A stretch of 21,572 bases of DNA from CAYFVR01 sp964346545 (lineage in GTDB: Bacteria > Desulfobacterota > Desulfobacteria > Desulfobacterales > Desulfococcaceae): contig CAYFVR010000050.1 of assembly GCA_964346545.1 (NCBI GenBank), positions 1-21,572 of the forward strand, given 5' to 3'. The notes under the pieces are model-generated. The model was given only the letters and a program-made list of their open reading frames with translations. It was not told the DNA's origin and searched no databases. This document shows, one piece after another, positions 15,437 through 21,572 of the stretch. The translations under genes and the position numbers were made by a program. How positions within the stretch are numbered: the stretch's first letter is position 1; each line of letters starts with the position of its first letter.

Positions 15437-16264
15437 TCACTTGTTTCGCGTCAGGGGAAACAGCTGAATGTTCACCTGGACCACCTGGTCCGGATCTTCC
15501 GTTTCGGTGGCCATTTCCAAAAGGGCCCTCCGGAATTCGGCCGTTTTTTTCTTCAATTCATCCATCCGGTCATGGCGAACGCTCAGCACCAGGGCGGTGA
15601 CGTCCCGTTCCTCCGAAGGAAAGCGCTCCATGGATTCGGAGGCCAGGCGAATCATTTCCCGATGATAATTGGCGACCACGAGGGAACGGATTTCCGGCCC
15701 GGTGGTCAGATTGGTTTCCACCCGTTCCCAACGGCCGTCCGGGCCCTTCCGGACCAATCCAAGGGAAAGGAGGATGGAGACCGCGTCGCGGGCCTCGGCG
15801 GGAGTGATGGAGGGGTTCAGAAGGGGAGCGATTTCCGCTGGAGTGGCCTTGCGATCGCCAAACAGCAGAAGTTCCCGCGCCACGGGGATGTACCAGCGGG
15901 AGAAGTATTCAAATGCCTCTTTTTCCAGCTTCCGGACCGACCCCACGCCCTTGACGGACATCATTTTTCGGTAAAACCGGTTTTTCTCCTCGTGGGATCG
16001 CGCCTGATTCATCCGGACCAGAAACTCGAAGTATTCCGCCTCGATCCGTTTCAGATCGAGACCCTTCACCACCTTGGCGATGCTCTCCAGCCCCAGGTTT
16101 CGCTGCCCTTCGGCGACCAGTTTCAAAAAATTTGGAGACTTGAAACCGGCCCGACGGCTGAGGAACCGGTAGGAAAACCGGGCCGCCCGACGCTTTCGAA
16201 AGGCGAACACGTCTTTCAAAAATGCGCGGTAATCGAGATATTCAAATATGTTCGGCCGTTTCAT
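15437..16264 (-). CDS. TIGR02147-family regulator
   Basis: A 275-residue protein starting MKRPNIFEYLDYRAFLKDVF, the family's typical N-terminus, followed by FSYRFLSRRAGFKSPNFLKLV, a helix-turn-helix-like part. Further blocks are YFEFLVRMNQA, YFSRWYIPVARELL and LVRKGPDGRWE, then a C-terminal region with VETNLTTGPEIRSLVVANYHREMIRLA. I chose the ATG at 16264 (GGAG eight bases upstream) over an upstream frame to 16417 because the family starts here. TIGR02147 proteins are abundant in Fibrobacter and Bdellovibrio-like genomes and often sit beside secreted proteins. Here the gene leads an operon with two beta-propeller lipoproteins, so it probably regulates them. Its DNA or ligand target is unknown. 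Confidence 0.88.
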   Translation of the reverse strand: MKRPNIFEYLDYRAFLKDVFAFRKRRAARFSYRFLSRRAGFKSPNFLKLVAEGQRNLGLESIAKVVKGLDLKRIEAEYFEFLVRMNQARSHEEKNRFYRKMMSVKGVGSVRKLEKEAFEYFSRWYIPVARELLLFGDRKATPAEIAPLLNPSITPAEARDAVSILLSLGLVRKGPDGRWERVETNLTTGPEIRSLVVANYHREMIRLASESMERFPSEERDVTALVLSVRHDRMDELKKKTAEFRRALLEMATETEDPDQVVQVNIQLFPLTRNK

Positions 16265-16720
16265 GGGAAAGCTCCGAAAGTCCGTCGGAATCCAATCCGT
16301 TTTCCGGATTTCCATGCCACCATAGCGACGTCCAGCCCGCCCCACAATTGGAAAGCAGGGTTTTCGATCGAAAAATGTATTCCATGGAATACGGACTTGT
16401 CCAAAAGTTGGACTCATCCGATTGATTTAATTTTTTATTTTGAAAACCGATTCCCGTTTCTTTTCAATGTGGCGAAATCTGGAATACGCGCTGGAAAAAA
16501 TCGGTTCCCTCCGCGGATCGGATGGGATGGGGGGGATGGAGGGGCGGCTTCGTCGGCGGAGTCGGCCGGAAAAATCATTTCCGGGATCGGAAAAAGAAGG
16601 GGCCGTCCGTCTTTCGAGCGAAAGGAATCGCCCGCTGAAAAGGAGGCAAGATCGGCCTGGAAGAAAGCCTGGCGGAAACGTGCCCGTGAAATCGCGACAA
16701 GGCCAAGTCTTCGGAAAAAC
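16265..16720. other. Intergenic region upstream of the TIGR02147 operon
   Basis: This 456-base gap has three perfect palindromes near the operon (16361-16413), an A/T-rich stretch (16428-16445) and a G-rich run (16520-16545). A minus-strand frame reaching to 16435 overlaps the ParA-partner gene and has no start signal, so I do not call it. Confidence 0.5.
16361..16413. promoter_or_regulatory. Three adjacent perfect palindromes, probable operators
   Basis: TTTTCGATCGAAAA (16361-16374), GTATTCCATGGAATAC (16377-16392) and GTCCAA-AAG-TTGGAC (16399-16413) lie side by side with 2- and 6-base spacers, about 100 to 150 bases upstream of the TIGR02147 start. They are different sequences, so more than one regulator may bind. 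The spot fits a promoter region for the operon, but I see no convincing -35/-10 pair. Confidence 0.5.
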
Positions 16721-18091
16721 CTATCCGCCCTCCCCGCCGTCTTCCTCCTCCTCCTCCTGGACTTCATTGACGATTTGATCGTAAGCTCGCCGCATGGCCA
16801 TCTCAAAGGCCTTTCCGCCTTTTCGCGCCCGCTTGCGGTCAAAATTGTTCAGCTTGGAAAAACACTTCTGGTAAAGTTCGCCTTCCGTGTCGTTGAGCAT
16901 TTCCCAAAATTCCATCTCCCGTTCCTGCTCCCACCGTTCCCGCTTCAACGCCTTCAATGCCTCGATTTGTCTTTTCCTTTCCTCGACCGCCTTCCGCTCG
17001 GCCTCCAGCTTTCGCTCCGTGTGGGACAAGTAGCCCTTGGGTTTTCGATATTGCCCCGAACGTTCCAGAATTTTGAAAAACCAGTTGAACACGTCTTGGA
17101 TCGGCTTGGATCGCTCCAAATCCAGATCCACCATTTCAAAACGGCAATAGCTCAAATACGCCATCATTTGATCCAGATTGCAGTCCGCCACTTTCATCCA
17201 TTCGGCCACCTGCCTTTCGGTCAATCCTTTCTGTCGCCAATACCCCATTTCCGGGCGCGTCTGAAGCGCCTTTCGAATTTCCCCGAAGTCTTCGGAAGCA
17301 GTAGTTGTTTTATTGTTTAAAGAAAAACTACTACTACTATTATGCGAGGTCACTGATCGCGTCACTGAGGGCTTTATCACCGACACGGTCACTGGCGCCT
17401 TTTCCGCGGCCGCCAGCACCTCCTCCTTGGCCTCCGGATTCAGCTTGTAGACGATGCCTTTTTTGCCGCCCTGCTGGTAGCGCTTGTAATTCAGAATGTT
17501 TTTATCCCGAAAATCCCGAAGAATTTTTCGAATGGTTGGCAGAGGAATTCCGGTTACTTGGCTCGCGTGCGTGGCCTGAATGAACGCATGGTCTCCCACC
17601 GACGCCAGGAAATGGAATACCTCCTTCTGCCTTTTGGAAAGGTTCAGTTCGTTTTCGGGAAAAACGGGATCGAACGGCTCGTCTATCGGGGTCACTGATC
17701 CGGTCACTGACCCCTTGGGGTACTGATGGGGTGAGTGATAATTGATCACTGACCCTTGGGGTTTTTTGGCAAGTGGCTTTATCACTGACCGTGTCACCGA
17801 CCCTTGGTTTTGATCGGTGACTTTATCAGTGGCAATATGAGTGATATTGTCGGTGGGAACATCCAGGTCGGCGGCGGTCTTGGCGGCGCGGGAAGCCCCC
17901 GCCGCGATGTCTTCCATGGAAGAAGGGGAGGGCGTCTTTTCGAACCGCGACGAGGACTCCGACGAAGGGGAATCCGCTTCGTCGGGAGGCGCCTCGATGA
18001 TCCGGTCAATCAGCTTTTTGGATCGATCCAGTTCCCGCTGGGTGGTTTTCCCGGATTCCCGAATCCGATCCGCAAGACTTTTCCTCGCCAT
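16721..18091 (-). CDS. ParA-partner DNA-binding protein with winged helix (not ParB)
   Basis: This 456-residue protein follows ParA by two bases, with GAGG eight bases before its ATG at 18091. An N-terminal helical region (MARKSLADRIRESGK) leads to a low-complexity part rich in repeated S-V-T and T-D (about 79-133). A winged-helix-like domain follows (about 148-222: LSKRQKEVFHFLASVGDHAF, SQVTGIPLPTIRKILRDFRD). A second S-V-T repeat (about 232-249), an alpha-helical region (about 270-360), a charged coiled coil (about 365-400) and an acidic tail complete it. There is no ParB nuclease or KorB signature. The coding sequence carries many copies of an octamer at 12-bp spacing (listed separately). 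It may be a centromere- or origin-binding protein; replication initiator is an alternative. Confidence 0.65.
   Translation of the reverse strand: MARKSLADRIRESGKTTQRELDRSKKLIDRIIEAPPDEADSPSSESSSRFEKTPSPSSMEDIAAGASRAAKTAADLDVPTDNITHIATDKVTDQNQGSVTRSVIKPLAKKPQGSVINYHSPHQYPKGSVTGSVTPIDEPFDPVFPENELNLSKRQKEVFHFLASVGDHAFIQATHASQVTGIPLPTIRKILRDFRDKNILNYKRYQQGGKKGIVYKLNPEAKEEVLAAAEKAPVTVSVIKPSVTRSVTSHNSSSSFSLNNKTTTASEDFGEIRKALQTRPEMGYWRQKGLTERQVAEWMKVADCNLDQMMAYLSYCRFEMVDLDLERSKPIQDVFNWFFKILERSGQYRKPKGYLSHTERKLEAERKAVEERKRQIEALKALKRERWEQEREMEFWEMLNDTEGELYQKCFSKLNNFDRKRARKGGKAFEMAMRRAYDQIVNEVQEEEEEDGGEGG
17297..17345. promoter_or_regulatory. AT-rich stretch beside the iteron cluster
   Basis: This segment is much richer in A/T than its surroundings, contains TTTTATTGTTTAAAG and ACTACTACTACTATTATG, and can fold through AGTAGTTGTTTT/AAAAACTACT. 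It lies a few bases from the four octamers at 17349-17395. AT-rich DNA beside iterons is a common origin layout. It is also simply the serine codons of the protein, so the origin idea is speculative. Confidence 0.3.
17349..17395. repeat. Iteron-like cluster 1 (four octamers)
   Basis: GTCACTGA at 17349 and 17361, ATCACCGA at 17376 and GTCACTGG at 17388. Spacings are 12, 15 and 12 bases. They lie inside the ParA-partner gene, in its coding frame. Confidence 0.7.
17691..17856. repeat. Iteron-like cluster 2 (ten octamers in both orientations)
   Basis: One orientation: GTCACTGA at 17691 and 17703, ATCACTGA at 17745 and 17781, GTCACCGA at 17793. Opposite orientation: GTGAGTGA at 17731, then ATCGGTGA, ATCAGTGG, ATGAGTGA and GTCGGTGG at 17813, 17825, 17837 and 17849, a four-unit run with an exact 12-base period. 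The two orientations encode different peptides (SVT versus T-D/H), so the DNA motif is what is conserved. Confidence 0.7.
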
Positions 18092-18093
18092 GA

Positions 18094-18903
18094 TCAACCC
18101 TCACGGTTTTCAAAAATTCCAATCATTTCCTGGGACAGTTGACGATAGGCTTTGGCGCCCCGGCTGGAGGCTTCGAAGGAGAAGATGGTCTGCTTGGCGT
18201 ATTCGGCCTGCTGAAACGAGGTGTTGACCGGCACCATGTTGGAGAAAACGCGATGCGAGCCGAAACGGTCGTTCACATCTTCAATGATCACGCGACTGAC
18301 GGAGGTGCGCTTGTCCACCCGGTTGATCAGCATGCGGAGGAAGCGGAGGTCGGGGTTGCCGCTTTTCTGGATGCTTTCCACCAATTCGAGGACTTTTCGA
18401 AGGCCGTCCAAGCTGTAGGCCGATCCGGCGTCGACGGGAACGATCACGCAGTCGCTGCAATGGAGGGCGTTGGCGACGAAAAGGGAAAGGGTGGGGGAGC
18501 AGTCGATCAGAACGAAGTCGAAATGAGCTTTGGCGTAATCCCGGACTTTGGATCGAAGAAATTTGAGACTTTCCGGGTACCGTTCGGCAAAATCCATTTC
18601 CAGGCCGGAGGTTTCCTCCACGTTGGGAAGGCAGTACAGCCCCTTGTGGGAGGTGGGGTACACGCAATTTTCCACCGGGATTTCCTCGTCGTTGTCCGGG
18701 CTGGGATCCAGCAATTCGTAAATGCTGTTTCGGATGACGGTGTTGGGCGAAAGGAGGATGCCGGTGGCGTTGGCCTGCGGGTCGTTGTCGATGACCAGCG
18801 TTTTCTTTTTTTTAAGCGCCAGCGCGGCGCCCAGATTGCAAGCCAAGGAGGTTTTTCCGACGCCTCCTTTGTGATTGCAAACGCAACAGATGATTCCATT
18901 CAT
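18094..18903 (-). CDS. ParA-family partition ATPase
   Basis: This is a 269-residue P-loop ATPase of the short ParA/Soj type. The deviant Walker A is KGGVGKT (residues 12-18), preceded by MNGIICCVCNH. Further blocks are DNDPQANATG (Walker A'), FVLIDCSPTL (Walker B) and VPVDAGSAYSLDGLRKVLEL. The ATG at 18903 has AAGGAG ten bases upstream. No N-terminal helix-turn-helix is present, unlike large plasmid ParA proteins. It should move or position DNA with its partner encoded just downstream. A chromosomal locus would usually have ParB and parS next to it; this one does not, and recalls plasmid or integrated-element modules. Confidence 0.9.
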   Translation of the reverse strand: MNGIICCVCNHKGGVGKTSLACNLGAALALKKKKTLVIDNDPQANATGILLSPNTVIRNSIYELLDPSPDNDEEIPVENCVYPTSHKGLYCLPNVEETSGLEMDFAERYPESLKFLRSKVRDYAKAHFDFVLIDCSPTLSLFVANALHCSDCVIVPVDAGSAYSLDGLRKVLELVESIQKSGNPDLRFLRMLINRVDKRTSVSRVIIEDVNDRFGSHRVFSNMVPVNTSFQQAEYAKQTIFSFEASSRGAKAYRQLSQEMIGIFENREG

Positions 18904-19007
18904 GGGGATGGGTCTCCTTGCGGGAAAGAACCCGGGACGGGAAGTGAAGGGTTGACGTGATGTCATGGGGTCGATTGATGGGGCAAAGCCCATGAACATG
19001 GTAGTCG

Positions 19008-19035
19008 GTTACATCATAACGGGCTAATTTGTCAA
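19008..19035 (-). promoter_or_regulatory. Candidate promoter of parA
   Basis: On the minus strand a perfect TTGACA (19030-19035) is followed, after 16 bases, by TGTAAC (19008-19013; 4/6 match to TATAAT). A transcript would start near 19001, about 98 bases before the parA ATG. Confidence 0.45.
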
Positions 19036-19172
19036 ATACATTTGGTGGTCTTTTTTGTGGCAATCCGTTGGCCATATGAGGTTCACTTTCAGGCGAAGAT
19101 CGGGGGTAACTTGTTTCGATGGCGCCGCGGCTTGTTTGGTTCTGATTGGAAAAAAAGAGTGTTTCCGATATT

Positions 19173-19275
19173 ATCAGTGAGAAGGGCAGTGAGATTGTCA
19201 TCGATTCGACCTTGTAAATCGCCTTGGATACGACCAAAACCGAAGTTCCGATAATGTCACTGATAATATCACTGG
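19173..19275. repeat. Iteron-like octamer pairs upstream of parA
   Basis: ATCAGTGA (19173) and GGCAGTGA (19185) are 12 bases apart; GTCACTGA (19256) and ATCACTGG (19268) are also 12 bases apart, in the opposite orientation. They match the motif found inside the ParA-partner gene and form an inverted arrangement upstream of the parA promoter. Confidence 0.65.
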
Positions 19276-19539
19276 TTTAATTGACGCCTTTCGCCAAACC
19301 CGTTGTTCCGGGCTTTTCGGGCGCGGAAAATTTTTCGGGAAGTCGGATGGAGGGCGATGCGGAGCGGGGTTCGGCCGAAAAATTGAAAAACGGAAATGCC
19401 GAAAAAAATGACCTTGGTCGGGGAAAAACTTGGTTTGGAGGGAAAGGGGACGCCAAACCGATTCCGTGTGTGAACCCGACCCTGTCGGCCCGATGGAAAG
19501 GCGCCCGCTTCCGCTTTCGCCGGGAATTGGAAAGGCCGC

Positions 19540-19567
19540 TTTTGTAGCGATTCAAAAAAATACAAAA
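19540..19567 (+). repeat. GTAGCG-family repeat, degenerate copy
   Basis: TTTTGTA and TACAAAA arms enclose GCGATTCAAAAAAA. The left half matches the family (TTTGTAGCGATT). Confidence 0.5.
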
Positions 19568-19657
19568 TGAAAAAGTTTCATGGACGGGCGTCGTCTTTGG
19601 AAGCTCGGGGAAAAGCAGGCGTTGACCTGGGACGAGGACTTGCGTATGGTTCGTTTC

Positions 19658-19706
19658 TTCCGCCAAGGCGATTTGGAAAGCGGGCTTTCCCCCCGCCTTG
19701 GCGGAA
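19658..19706. promoter_or_regulatory. Nested stem-loop upstream of typA
   Basis: Outer arms TTCCGCCAAGGCG (19658-19670) and CGCCTTGGCGGAA (19694-19706) are perfectly complementary over 13 bp. They enclose a second hairpin GGAAAGC-GG-GCTTTCC (19675-19690). It sits 110 bases before the typA ATG and could shape the 5' end of its mRNA, or be a terminator without a T-run. Confidence 0.45.
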
Positions 19707-19725
19707 AGGTTCCCCCGTTGGGCCC

Positions 19726-19763
19726 GATTGGACCGGGATCGATTTGGACCGGGATCGATCGGA
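19726..19763 (+). repeat. Short tandem repeat before typA
   Basis: GATTGGACCGGGATC (19726-19740) is followed at once by GATTTGGACCGGGATC (19741-19756) and a partial third copy GATCGGA. Confidence 0.6.
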
Positions 19764-19815
19764 CGCGTTTCGCCGGAGGCGGGGATATTCAATCTTTTAA
19801 GACGGAAAGACTTGC

Positions 19816-21572
19816 ATGAACGAAATCGAGCGTAATCCCAATATTCGAAATATCGCCATCATCGCGCACGTCGATCACGGAAAAACGACCTTGGTGGACG
19901 CGATGTTTCGCCAAAGCGGCCTGTTCCGCGAGGGGCAGGAGCTGGACGACCGCATGATGGACTCCATGGACCTGGAGCGGGAGCGGGGCATCACCATCGC
20001 CGCCAAAAACTGTTCCGTGGCCTGGAAGGGCGTCAAGATCAACATCATCGACACCCCGGGCCACGCCGATTTCGGCGGCGAGGTGGAGCGGGCCCTTTCC
20101 ATGGCGGACGGGGCCATTTTGCTGGTGGACGCCTCGGAGGGCCCGCTGCCCCAGACCCGCTTCGTGCTCAAAAAGACCCTGGACGCCGGGCTCAAGATCA
20201 TCGTCGTCATCAACAAGATCGACCGCCAGGACGCCCGCGGCGAAGCGGTTTTGGACGAAGTTTACGATCTGTTCATCGACCTGGACGCCGACGAGGATCA
20301 GCTCGATTTTCCCTTTCTGTACGCCATCGGCCGGGACGGCGTGGTAAAGCAAACGCCGGACGGAGAAGCCGAGAAGCTCCCATTGCTGTTCGATAAAATC
20401 GTGGCGGAAATCCCCCCGCCCGCCTTCACGCCGAACGAACCTTTCCAGATGCTGGTGACCGACCTCAGCTATTCCGATTATCTGGGCCGGCTGGCCATCG
20501 GCAAGGTGGCCAACGGGACCGCGAGGGCCAACGACGCCATGGTCTGTCTGGGCCGAAACGAACGGAAATCTCCGCTGAAAATCTCCAGTCTCCAAGTGTA
20601 CGAGGGACTCGCGCTCAAGGAGGTTTCTTCGGCGGACCCCGGCGATATCATTGTTTTGTCCGGCATCGAGGACGTGGAGATCGGAGACACCATCTGCACC
20701 CGGGAAAGCCCCAAGCCCATGAAGCGAATTCGGGTGGACGAGCCCACCGTCTCCATGAAATTCACCATCAACAACGCCCCCTTCGCCGGCCGGGAGGGAA
20801 AGCTGGTGCAGTCCAGCCGAATCCGGGAACGACTTTTCAAGGAGACCCTGCGGAACGTGGCCATCCAGGTGGAGGAGACGGAAAACCGGGAGGTGTTTCT
20901 GGTCAAGGGCCGGGGCGAATTTCAGATGGCGATTCTGATCGAAACCATGCGGAGGGAGGGCTTCGAGCTGTGCGTGGGCCGCCCGGAGGTCATTTTTCGC
21001 CACGAAAACGGAAAAACCCTGGAGCCCATGGAACGGCTCATGATCGACTGCGAGGAAAATTTTCTCGGCGTGGTGACGGAGAAGCTTTCCATTCGCAAGG
21101 GACGGATGACCAACATGGTCAACCGGGGCACCGGCCGGGTCCGGGTGGAATTCGGCATCCCGTCCCGGGGGCTCATCGGCTATCGGGACGAGTTTCTCAC
21201 CGACACCAAGGGAACCGGGATTCTCAATTCCTATTTCGACGGCTACGAGGAACACAAGGGCGAGTTTCCCACCCGGTTCACCGGCTCCATCGTCAGCGAC
21301 CGCCAGGGCGTTGCCGTGGCCTACGCGCTGTTCAACCTGGAGCCGCGGGGCCAAATTTTCATCGTGCCCGGCGATCCGGTCTACGAGGGGATGATCTTCG
21401 GCGAGCACAACCGGACCTACGACATCACCGCCAATCCCTGCAAGGAAAAGAAGCTCACCAACATGCGGGCCTCCGGCCGGGACGAAAACGTGATTCTCTC
21501 CCCCGTAAAGCCCATGCCCCTGGAATGGGCGCTCCACTTCATCCGGGAGGACGAGATGGTGGAGGTCACGCC
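19816..21572 (+). CDS. typA: Ribosome-associated GTPase TypA/BipA (3' end cut off)
   Basis: 585 codons are in the window and the frame is still open at the edge. Typical TypA length is about 605-615, so only the last 20-30 residues are missing. G motifs are intact: G1 AHVDHGKT (17-24), G3 DTPGH (79-83), G4 NKID (133-136), with DLERERGIT in switch I. Later family blocks include KGRGEFQMAILIETMRREGFE, RGLIGYRDEFLTDTKGTG, EPRGQIFIVPGDPVYEGMI and KEKKLTNMRASGRDENV. It is a translational GTPase that binds the ribosome and aids assembly or stress growth. The ATG at 19816 has only a weak GGA ribosome site. No operon partner is visible. Confidence 0.96.
   Translation, partial: MNEIERNPNIRNIAIIAHVDHGKTTLVDAMFRQSGLFREGQELDDRMMDSMDLERERGITIAAKNCSVAWKGVKINIIDTPGHADFGGEVERALSMADGAILLVDASEGPLPQTRFVLKKTLDAGLKIIVVINKIDRQDARGEAVLDEVYDLFIDLDADEDQLDFPFLYAIGRDGVVKQTPDGEAEKLPLLFDKIVAEIPPPAFTPNEPFQMLVTDLSYSDYLGRLAIGKVANGTARANDAMVCLGRNERKSPLKISSLQVYEGLALKEVSSADPGDIIVLSGIEDVEIGDTICTRESPKPMKRIRVDEPTVSMKFTINNAPFAGREGKLVQSSRIRERLFKETLRNVAIQVEETENREVFLVKGRGEFQMAILIETMRREGFELCVGRPEVIFRHENGKTLEPMERLMIDCEENFLGVVTEKLSIRKGRMTNMVNRGTGRVRVEFGIPSRGLIGYRDEFLTDTKGTGILNSYFDGYEEHKGEFPTRFTGSIVSDRQGVAVAYALFNLEPRGQIFIVPGDPVYEGMIFGEHNRTYDITANPCKEKKLTNMRASGRDENVILSPVKPMPLEWALHFIREDEMVEVT

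Larger units (their letters stand above)
18904..19815. other. Long intergenic region between parA and typA
   Basis: These 912 bases lie between divergent genes. They contain a candidate parA promoter, two pairs of iteron-like octamers, a GTAGCG repeat, a nested stem-loop and a tandem repeat close to typA. Open frames here have no recognisable domains or ribosome sites. Confidence 0.55.

Noticed and set aside
13459..15600. 713-residue plus-strand open frame
   Set aside because: Antisense shadow of the second propeller gene; low-complexity Arg/Gly/Pro translation.
15047..17320. 757-residue plus-strand open frame
   Set aside because: It crosses the TIGR02147 and ParA-partner genes in antisense, and the intergenic operators between them.
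19281..19547. 88-residue plus-strand frame in the parA-typA gap
   Set aside because: It begins with TTG, has no ribosome binding site and shows no domain. Its composition does not match neighbouring genes.
709..19816. tRNA, rRNA and insertion-sequence genes
   Set aside because: Reading the gaps on both strands I saw no tRNA cloverleaf, no rRNA sequence and no transposase, although a tool search would be more sensitive.
19789..21537. 582-residue minus-strand open frame
   Set aside because: Complete antisense shadow of typA, whose GTPase motifs are unmistakable.

Overview
The window is GC-rich bacterial DNA of about 60 percent GC. It carries two runs of exactly 100 Ns, each flanked by a short identical overlap, which points to a scaffolded draft or metagenome assembly. 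Two lipoproteins, an exported solute-binding protein and a TIGR02147 regulator suggest a Gram-negative bacterium. TIGR02147 proteins and lipoproteins beginning Cys-...-TEIGNP recall Fibrobacterota or Bdellovibrionota/Myxococcota-like lineages, but this placement is only a guess. Housekeeping genes (HU, typA) show that the segment is chromosomal or chromosome-like.

Layout. 2-262 (+) is the tail of an unrecognised gene. 709-6808 (-) is an ABC-import operon: lacI-type regulator, solute-binding protein, permease, a permease fused to its ATPase, and a metallophosphoesterase, with ATGA overlaps between the last genes. Two LacI-type operators lie upstream, one of them inside a candidate promoter. 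7939-9321 (+) is a TPR/single-pass membrane protein. 9917-10195 (+) is an HU/IHF protein. 10554-10946 (+) is a zinc-ribbon protein with an exact 10-residue repeat. A strong bidirectional terminator at 11231-11267 separates it from a minus-strand operon (16264 down to 11400) of a TIGR02147 regulator and two beta-propeller lipoproteins, preceded by three adjacent perfect palindromes. 16721-18903 (-) is a plasmid-like partition or replication module, ParA plus a winged-helix protein that is not ParB. 19816 to the end (+) is typA/bipA, cut by the window edge.

The most unusual signal is an iteron-like octamer, RTCACTGA or its inverse, repeated about 18 times. It is often spaced exactly 12 bp and occurs inside the gene of the ParA partner (17349-17395 and 17691-17856) and upstream of parA (19173-19275). 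Inverted copies encode different peptides, so the DNA rather than the protein seems to be under selection. An AT-rich stretch lies beside one array. Together these suggest a centromere or replication origin built into its own binding protein's gene.

The second theme is a family of short intergenic palindromes built on GTAGCG-N8-CGCTAC, often followed by AAATGAGGCGC. At least eleven copies occur in five gaps between genes, and some form a tandem array of about 59 bp period that is broken by the second assembly gap.
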